From: Paenibacillus woosongensis | GTDB lineage: Bacteria > Bacillota > Bacilli > Paenibacillales > Paenibacillaceae | Reading direction: 5' to 3' | Assembly (NCBI RefSeq): GCF_030122845.1 | Contig: NZ_CP126084.1 | Location: forward strand, 2,356,001-2,420,000 | Length of the DNA stretch: 64,000 bases | Part shown: piece by piece, positions 7,808 to 16,252 of the stretch | Numbering within the stretch: the stretch's first letter is position 1 | Layout: each line of letters opens with the position of its first letter | The notes under the pieces: model-generated | What the model was told of the DNA's origin: nothing | The model's input: the letters and a program-made list of their open reading frames with translations, nothing else | Databases searched by the model: none | Program-made: the position numbers and the translations under genes

Positions 7808-8896
7808 TTGGACAAGCGGTCGATACTTATTGGGTTGCACGAAAGCGAGGGGCTCGGCTGGAAGCGGATTGAGCATATATTGAGCCGGGACGAAAATTGG
7901 GTCCATGCTTTGGATTTTACCGCCACGGATTGGATGGAGCGGGGCCTTGGGGCGGAAATCGCCTTGAGGCTATCGAAGATACTAACAAAAAGCTGGATCG
8001 AGGAAAGGCTTGAGCAGTTGGATCGCAAGAGGATAAGTACGCTGACGATCTTCGACCCTCTGTATCCCTTATTAATGAAGGAAAGCGTTCGGCCCCCCTG
8101 GGTTTTATATGGCATAGGGGATATGAAGCTGCTTGCCCTACCTTCCATTGCGGTGGTTGGCACTCGTCTTCCTACGGCTTATGGCCGGAAAGTTTGCACG
8201 GAGTTAACCACGGCGCTTTGCCGCCGGGGCATGGTTGTCGTTAGCGGGCTGGCCAAAGGGATTGACGCGTGTTGTCATGAGGCAGCACTGCGCTCCGGGG
8301 GCAGGACGGTGGCCGTGCTCGGGACGGCGATAGATGTCATTTATCCCCCGGAAAATGCTTCTTTATACCAAATGATCGGTGAACAGGGGCTGATTTTGTC
8401 AGAATATCCGATCGGTACGCCAGGACATCCCGGATTATTTCCGCAGCGCAACCGAATTATTGCCGGATTAACATATGGAACAGTTGTCGTGGAGGCGGAT
8501 GTCCGCAGCGGCTCGTTAATTACGGCTGATGCTGCGCTGGAGGCCGGTCGCGACGTATTTGCCGTTCCAGGGCAGATCACCTCGCCCAAAAGCCGTGGAA
8601 CGCTCGGCCTAATCCGGCAAGGGGCTAAAATGGTTACCGATGCACAAGATATTTTAGAGGAATATGATGTCTTGCTGTCTAATTTAGAGGAAAAGGAGGA
8701 AGAAATCGGATCAAACGACGAGTTGACAGATGAGCAGCGCCGCATATACCATATGTTGGAGCAGGATATTTCTACATTTGATGAACTGCTGATGAAGACG
8801 GAATGGGAATTTGGACATTTACATTCAGTTCTGTTATCTTTAATCATGAAAAAAGCAGTAGTCCAACTGCCTGGTTCTGTTTATAAGGTAATATAG
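7808..8896 (+). CDS. dprA: DNA-processing protein DprA
   Basis: 362 residues from TTG 7808, behind GGGAGGA. DprA binds incoming single-stranded DNA during transformation and loads RecA. The N-terminal ~70 residues form a SAM-like helical part. The Rossmann core shows VVGTRLPTAYGRK, SGLAKGIDACCHEAAL, AVLGTAIDVIYPPEN, FPQRNRIIAGL and VVEADVRSGSLITA. The last ~70 residues make the winged-helix DML1-like domain, ending in LPGSVYKVI. topA follows after 91 nt, the same arrangement as in Bacillus. Nothing in the sequence suggests inactivation. Confidence 0.97.
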   Translation: MDKRSILIGLHESEGLGWKRIEHILSRDENWVHALDFTATDWMERGLGAEIALRLSKILTKSWIEERLEQLDRKRISTLTIFDPLYPLLMKESVRPPWVLYGIGDMKLLALPSIAVVGTRLPTAYGRKVCTELTTALCRRGMVVVSGLAKGIDACCHEAALRSGGRTVAVLGTAIDVIYPPENASLYQMIGEQGLILSEYPIGTPGHPGLFPQRNRIIAGLTYGTVVVEADVRSGSLITADAALEAGRDVFAVPGQITSPKSRGTLGLIRQGAKMVTDAQDILEEYDVLLSNLEEKEEEIGSNDELTDEQRRIYHMLEQDISTFDELLMKTEWEFGHLHSVLLSLIMKKAVVQLPGSVYKVI

Positions 8897-8987
8897 TCCA
8901 TTCCTTGTTGAGAGTGGTTCATAAAATATGACTATATGACTTGTATAAAGCTTATTAGTTTGTAATGTTTGAGAGGAGGATGACCCT

Positions 8988-11087
8988 GTGGCGGATTCAC
9001 TCGTCATCGTGGAATCGCCTGCCAAGGCGAAAACGATTGGCAAATACTTAGGCAGCAAATACATCGTGAAAGCTTCAATGGGACATGTTCGCGATTTGCC
9101 CAAGAGCCAAATTGGGGTTGAAGTAGAGAATGACTTCAGTCCAAAGTATATAACAATCCGTGGTAAGGGTTCTGTATTGAAGGAATTGAAGGATGCCAGT
9201 AAAAAGGTAAAGAAAATTTACCTCGCGGCTGACCCTGATCGCGAAGGGGAAGCGATAGCTTGGCACTTGGCTCATGCGCTAGATATGGATGAAACGGAAA
9301 CCTGCCGTGTCGTATTCAATGAAATTACGAAGCAGGCGGTCAAGGATGCGTTCAAGACTCCGCGCAAAATCAATATGGATCTCGTAAATGCCCAGCAAGC
9401 ACGGCGGATTCTCGACCGGCTCGTTGGCTACAAGATCAGTCCCTTGCTATGGAAGAAGGTTAAGAAAGGCCTGTCGGCGGGAAGAGTTCAATCGGTCGCC
9501 GTCAAAATTATCATGGACCGGGAGAACGAGATTTCCGCATTCGTTCCGGAGGAATATTGGAGCATAACGGCCAAGCTCAAGACGGGAGAATCTTCGTTCG
9601 AAGCGAAGTTCCACCAGCTTCGCGGAGAGAAGCTAGAGCTGAACAATGAAGAACAGGTAAATGGCATTTTGAAATCGATCGAGGGTGCCGCATTTGCGGT
9701 TTCAGAGGTGAAAGAGAGAGAGCGTCTCCGCCATCCAGCAGCTCCGTTTACGACGAGTTCTCTGCAGCAGGAAGCGGCCCGCAAGCTGAATTTCCGTGCG
9801 GCTAAGACGATGTCGGTTGCTCAGCAGCTGTACGAAGGAGTAGATTTGGGCAAAGAGGGGACCGTAGGTCTCATTACTTACATGCGTACCGACTCTACGC
9901 GGATCGCCGAGTCTGCGCAAACGGAAGCGAAGGAATATATTCTGGATAAATACGGCGAGAAATATGCGCCCGAAACGCCAAGGCAGTATTCGAAGAAAGC
10001 GGCCGGCTCCCAGGACGCGCACGAGGCGATACGTCCTACCTCCGTGCTTCGCGACCCGGAATCCGTAAAGTCCTTTATGAGCCGCGACCAGTATCGTTTG
10101 TATAAATTGATTTGGGAACGCTTTATGGCGAGTCAGATGTCCTCTGCTGTACTGGATACTCTTTCCGTGGACATCGCTGCAGGAGACGTGACGTTCCGTG
10201 CTGTTGGCTCGAAAATCCGCTTTCACGGCTTTATGAAGGTGTACGTGGAAGGCAATGACGATGGAACAACCGATGATGATAAATATTTGCCTCCGCTTGC
10301 GGTTGGCGACCAGCTGCAAACCGAGGGAATTGAACCAAAGCAGCATTTTACCCAGCCGCCGCCAAGATACACGGAAGCACGCTTGGTAAAAACGCTCGAG
10401 GAGCTGGGGATCGGACGACCTAGTACGTACGCGCCTACCCTGGAGACGATCCAGAAGCGCGGTTATGTAGCGATTGAAGACAAGAAGTTCATGCCTACCG
10501 AACTCGGGGAACTAATCATTGAGCAGATGGAGCAGTTTTTTCCGGAAATTCTGGATGTGGAGTTTACCGCGCACATGGAAGAAGATCTCGATCATGTGGA
10601 GGAAGGTTCCGAGGATTGGGTCCGCGTACTGAGCGATTTCTATGAATCGTTTGAGAAGCGGCTCGAAGTCGCTGAAGAAGAAATGAAGGAAATCGAAATC
10701 GAAGATGAAGTTTCCGATGAAATTTGCGAGAAATGCGGCAAGCCGCTCGTATATAAATTGGGGCGTTTCGGCAAATTCCTCGCTTGCTCCGGTTTCCCGG
10801 ACTGCCGGAATACTAAGCCGATTATCAAGGACATCGGTGTGACGTGTCCGAAATGCAAAGAAGGCCATGTCGTGGAACGGCGAAGCAAGAAAGGAAGGAT
10901 ATTTTTCGGGTGTAACCGGTATCCGGAATGCGATTTTGTGTCCTGGGATAGGCCATCCCCGAAGCCTTGCCCGAAATGCGGAGGGCTGCTCGTTGAGAAG
11001 CGCAACAAGCAAGGAGGCAAGCTGCAGTGCACGGCTTGCGATCACGCGGAGCCGATCGAGGAGAATGAAGATACCTCCGATGAATAG
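8988..11087 (+). CDS. topA: DNA topoisomerase I (type IA)
   Basis: 699 residues from GTG 8988 with SD GAGAGGAGGA. TopA relaxes negative supercoils through a transient 5'-phosphotyrosine. The Toprim domain is at the N-terminus ([13 protein letters not shown], then [14 protein letters not shown]). The catalytic Tyr is residue 298 in [25 protein letters not shown] marks the central domain. The C-terminus carries three four-cysteine zinc ribbons, starting [16 protein letters not shown] and CPKCGGLL (~575-690). It is followed by trmFO after 47 nt, the conserved Bacillales order. Confidence 0.98.
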   Translation: MADSLVIVESPAKAKTIGKYLGSKYIVKASMGHVRDLPKSQIGVEVENDFSPKYITIRGKGSVLKELKDASKKVKKIYLAADPDREGEAIAWHLAHALDMDETETCRVVFNEITKQAVKDAFKTPRKINMDLVNAQQARRILDRLVGYKISPLLWKKVKKGLSAGRVQSVAVKIIMDRENEISAFVPEEYWSITAKLKTGESSFEAKFHQLRGEKLELNNEEQVNGILKSIEGAAFAVSEVKERERLRHPAAPFTTSSLQQEAARKLNFRAAKTMSVAQQLYEGVDLGKEGTVGLITYMRTDSTRIAESAQTEAKEYILDKYGEKYAPETPRQYSKKAAGSQDAHEAIRPTSVLRDPESVKSFMSRDQYRLYKLIWERFMASQMSSAVLDTLSVDIAAGDVTFRAVGSKIRFHGFMKVYVEGNDDGTTDDDKYLPPLAVGDQLQTEGIEPKQHFTQPPPRYTEARLVKTLEELGIGRPSTYAPTLETIQKRGYVAIEDKKFMPTELGELIIEQMEQFFPEILDVEFTAHMEEDLDHVEEGSEDWVRVLSDFYESFEKRLEVAEEEMKEIEIEDEVSDEICEKCGKPLVYKLGRFGKFLACSGFPDCRNTKPIIKDIGVTCPKCKEGHVVERRSKKGRIFFGCNRYPECDFVSWDRPSPKPCPKCGGLLVEKRNKQGGKLQCTACDHAEPIEENEDTSDE

Positions 11088-11134
11088 ACGACAACTAGAA
11101 CAGGCCTACTGAAACACATTAGGGGGTAATTAGA

Positions 11135-12460
11135 GTGGAGCAATCAAAGAGAGTAACTGTTGTTGGAGCAGGGCTTGCCGGAAGCGAGGCCGCTTGGCAG
11201 CTCGCTAAGCGCGGCATCCCTGTAAGATTATATGAAATGCGTCCTGTCCGGAAGACGCCGGCTCACCATACGGATAAATTTGCCGAACTAGTTTGCAGCA
11301 ATTCTTTGCGGGCCAACAGCCTGACTAATGCCGTAGGCGTCCTCAAAGAAGAGATGCGCATGCTGGATTCACTGGTCATTGGAGCGGCAGACCGCAATGC
11401 CGTTCCCGCGGGAGGCGCCTTGGCGGTTGACAGAGACGGCTTCTCAGGCGAGATTACCCGAACGCTGCGCGAACATCCGCTGGTCGAGGTTATTAATGAA
11501 GAAATACAGGAAATCCCGGAGGACGGAATCGTAATCATCGCCACGGGGCCGCTGACTTCTCCGGCGTTATCGGAGCAGATCAAGCGTTTGACCGGCGAGG
11601 ATTATTTCTACTTCTACGATGCTGCTGCGCCGATCGTGGAGAAGGACTCCATCGATATGAATAAAGTTTACCTGGCTTCGCGATACGATAAGGGAGAAGC
11701 GGCTTACTTGAATTGCCCGATGACGGAAGCGGAATTCGATGCGTTCTACGAAGCTCTTATTCACGCGGAAGTCGCCGAATTGAAAGAGTTCGAGAAGGAA
11801 ATCTATTTCGATGGCTGCATGCCGATCGAAATTATGATGCGAAAGGGAAAGCAGACGGCTTTATTTGGGCCGATGAAGCCGGTAGGACTCGTGAATCCTC
11901 ATGACGGCAAGCTCCCGCACGCGGTCGTTCAACTGCGTCAGGATAATGCGGCGGGAACGCTGTACAATTTGGTGGGATTTCAAACTCATTTGAAATGGGG
12001 AGAGCAAAAACGGGTATTCTCGATGATTCCAGGCTTGGAGAATGCTGAATTTGTCCGTTACGGCGTCATGCACCGCAATACATTTATTAACTCGCCAAAG
12101 CTGCTTGAGCCGACGTATCAGCTGAAAGAGCGGCCAAGGCTGTTCTTTGCGGGGCAGATGACCGGTGTAGAGGGGTATGTCGAGTCTGCGGCCTCGGGGC
12201 TGGTTGCTGGGATCAATGCTGCGCTGGCGGTAAATGAGCAGGACGGCATCGTGTTCCCTGAGGATACAACGTTAGGAAGCATGGCCAGATACATCACGAC
12301 GGCTGACTTCAAGCATTTTCAGCCGATGAATGCCAATTTCGGTTTATTCCCGAAGCTGGACACCCGTTACCGTAAAAAGGCGGAGAAGAACGAAGCGCTT
12401 GCCCACCGGGCATTGGACAGTTTAAAGACGTTCATTACTGATTCCCGCTTACAAGGCTGA
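11135..12460 (+). CDS. trmFO: Methylenetetrahydrofolate-tRNA uracil-54 methyltransferase (FAD-dependent)
   Basis: 441 residues from GTG 11135 with SD AGGGGGTAA. TrmFO makes ribothymidine at position 54 of tRNA using 5,10-methylene-THF and FADH2. The N-terminal FAD-binding motif is [19 protein letters not shown]. Two Cys implicated in catalysis are visible: C54 (ELVCSNSLR) and C228 (FDGCMPIE), matching C53 and C226 of the Bacillus enzyme. The GidA-like C-terminus contains [13 protein letters not shown]. In Bacillus the next gene is codV (xerC); here hslV follows directly after 77 nt. Confidence 0.97.
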   Translation: MEQSKRVTVVGAGLAGSEAAWQLAKRGIPVRLYEMRPVRKTPAHHTDKFAELVCSNSLRANSLTNAVGVLKEEMRMLDSLVIGAADRNAVPAGGALAVDRDGFSGEITRTLREHPLVEVINEEIQEIPEDGIVIIATGPLTSPALSEQIKRLTGEDYFYFYDAAAPIVEKDSIDMNKVYLASRYDKGEAAYLNCPMTEAEFDAFYEALIHAEVAELKEFEKEIYFDGCMPIEIMMRKGKQTALFGPMKPVGLVNPHDGKLPHAVVQLRQDNAAGTLYNLVGFQTHLKWGEQKRVFSMIPGLENAEFVRYGVMHRNTFINSPKLLEPTYQLKERPRLFFAGQMTGVEGYVESAASGLVAGINAALAVNEQDGIVFPEDTTLGSMARYITTADFKHFQPMNANFGLFPKLDTRYRKKAEKNEALAHRALDSLKTFITDSRLQG

Positions 12461-12537
12461 TTCTTAGGAAGTATCGTCCTGTATAGCGCATCATACAATG
12501 ATATACGGGTACCCCTAAACAGAGGAGATGGATTGTA

Positions 12538-13080
12538 ATGATTCCTACTTTTCATGCAACGACCATATGTGCTGTTCGCCACAATGGCCAAGGAGCTATT
12601 GCGGGCGACGGTCAGGTCACGTTTGGCGAAAGCGTCGTGATGAAGCAGACGGCCAAGAAGGTCCGCCGCCTGTACAGGGGTCAGGTTTTGGCCGGTTTTG
12701 CCGGCTCTGTGGCCGATGCCATTACTCTATTTGAGAAGTTTGAGGCCAAGCTGGAGGAGCATCACGGCAATCTCCAGCGCGCCGCTGTAGAGCTGGCGAA
12801 GGATTGGCGCCAGGATCGGGTGCTCCGCAAATTGGAAGCCCTGATGATCGTTATGGACAAAACAGGCATGCTCCTGATCTCCGGCGGGGGCGAAATCATT
12901 GAACCGGATGACGATGTCCTGGCGATCGGCTCAGGAGGCAATTTTGCTTTGTCTGCTGCCCGTGCGCTAAAGCGTCATGCGGCTCAATTGGAGGCAAAGG
13001 ACATTGCGCGTGAATCGCTGCTGGTCGCTTCTGAAATCTGCGTGTATACGAACAATAATATCATTGTCGAAGAACTTTGA
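12538..13080 (+). CDS. hslV: HslV/ClpQ peptidase subunit of the HslVU protease
   Basis: 180 residues. The proteasome-beta-like fold is clear: [58 protein letters not shown] and [16 protein letters not shown]. It forms hexameric rings capped by the HslU ATPase. The only start with an SD (AGAGGAG, 12521-12527) is ATG 12538, giving the N-terminus [10 protein letters not shown]. Family members need a free N-terminal Thr or Ser nucleophile. E. coli HslV exposes Thr after Met removal and B. subtilis ClpQ exposes Ser2. Here residue 2 is Ile, so Met removal alone would not expose a nucleophile. Confidence 0.95.
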   Translation: MIPTFHATTICAVRHNGQGAIAGDGQVTFGESVVMKQTAKKVRRLYRGQVLAGFAGSVADAITLFEKFEAKLEEHHGNLQRAAVELAKDWRQDRVLRKLEALMIVMDKTGMLLISGGGEIIEPDDDVLAIGSGGNFALSAARALKRHAAQLEAKDIARESLLVASEICVYTNNNIIVEEL

Positions 13081-13085
13081 TGTGC

Positions 13086-13162
13086 GCCTGTTTCCGTGCC
13101 AAGAAGCTATGCCGGGAACAGGCTGCCATCGGCTCTACTGTCCGGCCAACCGGACTTTTTTT
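13086..13162 (+). terminator. Intrinsic terminator/attenuator between hslV and hslU
   Basis: Two hairpins lie in tandem in the 122-nt gap. The first pairs GCCTGTTTCC (13086-13095) with GGGAACAGGC (13114-13123). The second is a classical terminator: GTCCGG (13140-13145), tetraloop CCAA, CCGGAC (13150-13155), then seven T (13156-13162). The frame in front of hslU stays open across it, but the good SD and family start lie downstream at 13203, so this is taken as non-coding. Confidence 0.8.
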
Positions 13163-13202
13163 CGTGGCAAAGTCAAAAATACCCTTCAAAAGGAGGATAC
13201 TC

Positions 13203-14609
13203 ATGACGAATTCTCAATTAACACCAAGACAAATCGTTTCTGAGCTGGATAAGTATATCGTGGGACAGAAGCAAGCGAAGAAATCTGTTGCAGTCGCTTT
13301 GCGCAACCGTTACCGCCGCAGTCTTCTCAGCGAAGAGGTGCAGGATGAAATCGTGCCCAAGAACATTTTGATGATCGGACCCACAGGTGTCGGAAAGACA
13401 GAGATTGCACGGCGGCTTGCGAAGCTGGTCGGGGCTCCTTTCATTAAAGTGGAGGCTACGAAGTTTACCGAGGTCGGGTATGTCGGCAGAGACGTAGAAT
13501 CTATGGTTCGCGATTTGATTGAGACTGCGATTCGCACGGTGAAGCTAGAGCGTACCGAAAAAGTAAAAGATAGGGCTGAGGAACTAGCCAATGAAAGGCT
13601 GGTACAAATTCTTGTGCCTTCCAGCCATAAAGCCAAGAACAACCGAAATCCGTTTGAAATGCTGTTTGGAAACCAGCATGCGAGCGAGACACCGTCGGCG
13701 GAAGAGGCGCAGGAAGATAGCTCGCTAGCCGAGCAGCGGCGCCAGGTTCGAGCCAAGCTGGCTGCGGGACAAATGGAAGAGAATACGGTTGAAATTGAAG
13801 TGGAAGATACGGCGCCGAACATGCTGGATATGTTTGCTGGTCAAGGCAATGACCAGATGGGAATGAATATGCAGGAGATGTTCGGAAACTTCCTTCCGAA
13901 GCGTACGAAGAAGCGTAAGCTAACGGTCAAGGAGGCGCGTAAAGTGCTTACACAGGAAGAGGCGGGCAAACTCATTGACCATGACGACCTCGTCCAAGAG
14001 GCGGTTGCCCGTGCCGAACAGTCCGGGATAATTTTTATCGACGAGATTGATAAAGTAGCCAGCCGCGGAGGCGGCGGCTCAGGGCCGGATGTGTCCCGCG
14101 AAGGTGTGCAGAGGGATATTTTGCCGATCGTTGAAGGATCGACGGTGATGACTAAATATGGACCTGTAAAAACCGACTATATTTTGTTTATTGCTGCCGG
14201 CGCATTCCACGTGGCTAAACCTTCGGATCTGATCCCTGAGCTTCAGGGGAGATTCCCGATTCGGGTTGAGCTGAACAGTTTGTCCCAAGAGGACTTCGTT
14301 TCGATACTTACTGAGCCTAAAAATGCATTGACGAAGCAATACACCGAGCTGCTGCGCACGGAAGACATTGAAATAGATTTTTCCACTGAGGCGATTGCAG
14401 AAATCGCTCAAATTGCCGCATCTGTCAATGCCAATACCGAGAATATCGGAGCAAGACGCCTGCATACCATTCTAGAAAAGCTGCTGGAGGATTTATCATT
14501 CGAGGCGCCAGAGCTTACGCTTGAAAAAATGACGATCACTCCGGAGTATGTACGCGAGAAACTAGGCGATATCGCCCAGGATCGCGATCTCAGTCAATTT
14601 ATTTTATAA
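13203..14609 (+). CDS. hslU: HslU/ClpY ATPase subunit of the HslVU protease
   Basis: 468 residues from ATG 13203, 5 nt behind AAAGGAGG. The frame is open upstream to a TTG at 13077, but that segment crosses a terminator hairpin and is absent from the family. HslU is the AAA+ unfoldase that feeds substrates to HslV. Walker A GPTGVGKT is at 59-66 and Walker B (GIIFIDEID) follows the family-specific I-domain insert (~110-240, Met/Gln-rich [16 protein letters not shown]). The sensor region [21 protein letters not shown] and the C-terminal LSQFIL, which docks into HslV, are intact. The following Bacillus gene codY is absent. Confidence 0.97.
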   Translation: MTNSQLTPRQIVSELDKYIVGQKQAKKSVAVALRNRYRRSLLSEEVQDEIVPKNILMIGPTGVGKTEIARRLAKLVGAPFIKVEATKFTEVGYVGRDVESMVRDLIETAIRTVKLERTEKVKDRAEELANERLVQILVPSSHKAKNNRNPFEMLFGNQHASETPSAEEAQEDSSLAEQRRQVRAKLAAGQMEENTVEIEVEDTAPNMLDMFAGQGNDQMGMNMQEMFGNFLPKRTKKRKLTVKEARKVLTQEEAGKLIDHDDLVQEAVARAEQSGIIFIDEIDKVASRGGGGSGPDVSREGVQRDILPIVEGSTVMTKYGPVKTDYILFIAAGAFHVAKPSDLIPELQGRFPIRVELNSLSQEDFVSILTEPKNALTKQYTELLRTEDIEIDFSTEAIAEIAQIAASVNANTENIGARRLHTILEKLLEDLSFEAPELTLEKMTITPEYVREKLGDIAQDRDLSQFIL

Positions 14610-14650
14610 CTCCGGACATCTTCCTAAACCGCATAAGAAAGCCATTTGAG

Positions 14651-14694
14651 GCCGTTAGTCCCACGAAATTGGGGCGGCGGCTTTTCTTCTTTTT
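14651..14694 (+). terminator. Probable terminator after hslU
   Basis: An imperfect stem (GCCGTT 14651-14656 with GGCGGC 14676-14681, extended inward by TCC/GGG-type pairs) is followed by a pyrimidine-rich T run (14682-14694). It is the first of two tandem terminators in this gap. Confidence 0.55.
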
Positions 14695-14705
14695 CCGACA
14701 AGTAT

Positions 14706-14742
14706 AATCGGCATAAGGTCATACCTAAAAATGCCGATTTTT
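14706..14742 (+). terminator. Second terminator downstream of hslU
   Basis: A perfect 9-bp stem AATCGGCAT (14706-14714) / ATGCCGATT (14731-14739) leads into a T5 run. The 16-nt loop can itself fold as AGGT-CAT-ACCT. Together with the preceding hairpin it insulates the flagellar operon from hslU transcription. Confidence 0.7.
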
Positions 14743-15009
14743 CATAAAAATATTGAAAATTATTCAAAAAATGCATAATTAATCGTTAAAATCTGTAAAG
14801 ATAGGGCTTTTTTCTTATTGTAATAATGTCGAATCTGCTTGAAACTTAGGATATATGACATTAAGCTGTTTTTTGACCAAATAGGACAATAGAAAGACTA
14901 TCGAAACGGTTTATTGTCGAAAAAAAGAGGAATTTGCGAATTTGTGTGGAATTAGTTGTAAGTCGAGAATGAAAATGAAGAAATTTAATCAATTAAGGGG
15001 GATAGGAAG

Positions 15010-15417
15010 ATGCAGCTACTAAATGGCGTAGGCTTTCAAAGGCTCGAAAACGCGATTCAGGCTGCCAGTACTAGGCAGCAAGTGATAGCAGATAATATAG
15101 CGAACGTGGATACCCCTTATTTCAAGCGTTCGAACGTATCTTTCGAGACCTTGTTGCAGAATGAGTTGAACGGCGGAATGCCTGCTCTCCGGGGAAATCG
15201 GACCGATTATAGGCACTTTGTCATAGGTTCGTCAGGGAATGTACCGGAGCCCAGAATCGTGGTCGATGACAGAACAGCAATGAACAACAACCTGAATAAC
15301 GTGGACATCGATAGCGAGATGAGTTTGCTTGCGGAAAATAAACTTAGGTACGACACGTACATAGAACAGTTGAATTATCAAATCAAAATGAAGCGCGTGG
15401 CTACAGAAGGGAGATAA
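15010..15417 (+). CDS. flgB: Flagellar basal-body rod protein FlgB
   Basis: 135 residues, normal for FlgB. It forms the proximal rod, joining the MS ring. The N-terminal helix has the rod/hook signature (RQQVIADNIANVDTPYFKRS), and the C-terminal helix ends DTYIEQLNYQIKMKRVATEGR. ATG 15010 has SD AAGGGGGA. It is the first gene of the fla/che operon. The next gene, flgC, starts 6 nt after the stop and uses an SD located inside the flgB end. Confidence 0.97.
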   Translation: MQLLNGVGFQRLENAIQAASTRQQVIADNIANVDTPYFKRSNVSFETLLQNELNGGMPALRGNRTDYRHFVIGSSGNVPEPRIVVDDRTAMNNNLNNVDIDSEMSLLAENKLRYDTYIEQLNYQIKMKRVATEGR

Positions 15418-15423
15418 TAAGCT

Positions 15424-15873
15424 TTGAAAATCAGCGACAGTTTCAGTATTAGTTCTTCAGCACTAACAGCGCAGCGCCTTCGTATGGACGTTATCTCCTC
15501 CAATATCGCCAATGCCCGAACAACGCGCGCCAGCATGGAAAATGGCCAGCCGATCCCATATCGGCGGAAGACGGTTGTCATGGCACCCAACAAAACCGAT
15601 TTTGGTACGACACTGGATTCGTTAATGGGCAAGAAACCCATTAGCCAGGGGGTAAAGATTACTCAAATCACGGAAGATCAAACGCCATTCAAGCCGGTAT
15701 ACGATCCGACGCATCCCGACGCTGACGGCGAAGGCTATGTCTACATGCCAAACGTAGATTTGATGAAGGAAATGGTAGACATGATTTCGGCCACGCGGTC
15801 CTACGAGGCCAACGTCACCGCACTGAACGCCAGTAAAGCCATGATTTCAAAGGCCTTGCAAATCGGTAAATAA
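15424..15873 (+). CDS. flgC: Flagellar basal-body rod protein FlgC
   Basis: 149 residues from TTG 15424 with SD AAGGGAGA. FlgC is a proximal rod subunit. The N-terminal motif is RMDVISSNIANARTTR, and the C-terminal signature is VDLMKEMVDMISATRSYEANVTALN followed by KAMISKALQIGK. Length and motif order match the family. It sits between flgB and fliE as in all Bacillales fla operons. Confidence 0.97.
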   Translation: MKISDSFSISSSALTAQRLRMDVISSNIANARTTRASMENGQPIPYRRKTVVMAPNKTDFGTTLDSLMGKKPISQGVKITQITEDQTPFKPVYDPTHPDADGEGYVYMPNVDLMKEMVDMISATRSYEANVTALNASKAMISKALQIGK

Positions 15874-15908
15874 CCAGTCAAATTGAAGCAGTCAGGAGTT
15901 GGGAAGAA

Positions 15909-16220
15909 TTGATCCAAAACAATATTAGTCTGAATACGATTCAAAGGTTAGAGGCCGCAACAGAACCGGTCAAACCAACAGTAACATCTCCTTCAGAAGC
16001 GATTAAAAATTTCAGTTCATATTTGACTGATGCGCTGAACGGAGTAGCCGCACAAGAAAACAATGTACAACGAGTCAATGAGCAGTTTCTCCTTGGTCAA
16101 GCGAATGTTGATCAGGTTATGATCGCCTCAGAGCAAGCGCTGTTAAGTTTGCAGCTCACTACGCAAGTACGGAACAAAGTGATCGAAGCTTATCAAGAGA
16201 TTATGCGTACGCAAATTTAA
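15909..16220 (+). CDS. fliE: Flagellar hook-basal body complex protein FliE
   Basis: 103 residues from TTG 15909, behind CAGGAGTTGGG. FliE is the adaptor between the MS ring (FliF) and the rod. The conserved C-terminal half is visible: FLLGQANVDQVMIASEQALLSLQLTTQVRNKVIEAYQEI, with the final MRTQI. It lies directly between flgC and fliF. Confidence 0.95.
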   Translation: MIQNNISLNTIQRLEAATEPVKPTVTSPSEAIKNFSSYLTDALNGVAAQENNVQRVNEQFLLGQANVDQVMIASEQALLSLQLTTQVRNKVIEAYQEIMRTQI

Positions 16221-16252
16221 TGAAACTAGCAAGCTGTAGATGAGGTGACATT

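Larger units (their letters stand above)
14610..15009. other. 400-base AT-rich region upstream of the fla/che operon
   Basis: No gene is present here. Two terminators occupy the first third. The remaining ~265 bases are AT-rich and must carry the operon promoter. The best vegetative -35 is TTGACC (14874-14879), but its 17-nt-spaced -10 (GACTAT) is poor. I could not find a convincing SigD site (TAAA-N15-GCCGATAT). The leader ends with SD AAGGGGGATAGG ahead of flgB. codY, found here in Bacillus, is missing. Confidence 0.5.

Noticed and set aside
13077-13202. N-terminal extension of HslU from TTG 13077
   Set aside because: It crosses a strong terminator hairpin, is outside the family, and a perfect SD lies before ATG 13203. 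It remains possible as a leader peptide and is noted in the findings.
14704-14715. GCCGATTA on the minus strand as a SigD -10 box
   Set aside because: There is no TAAA 15 nt upstream, and the sequence is half of a terminator stem.
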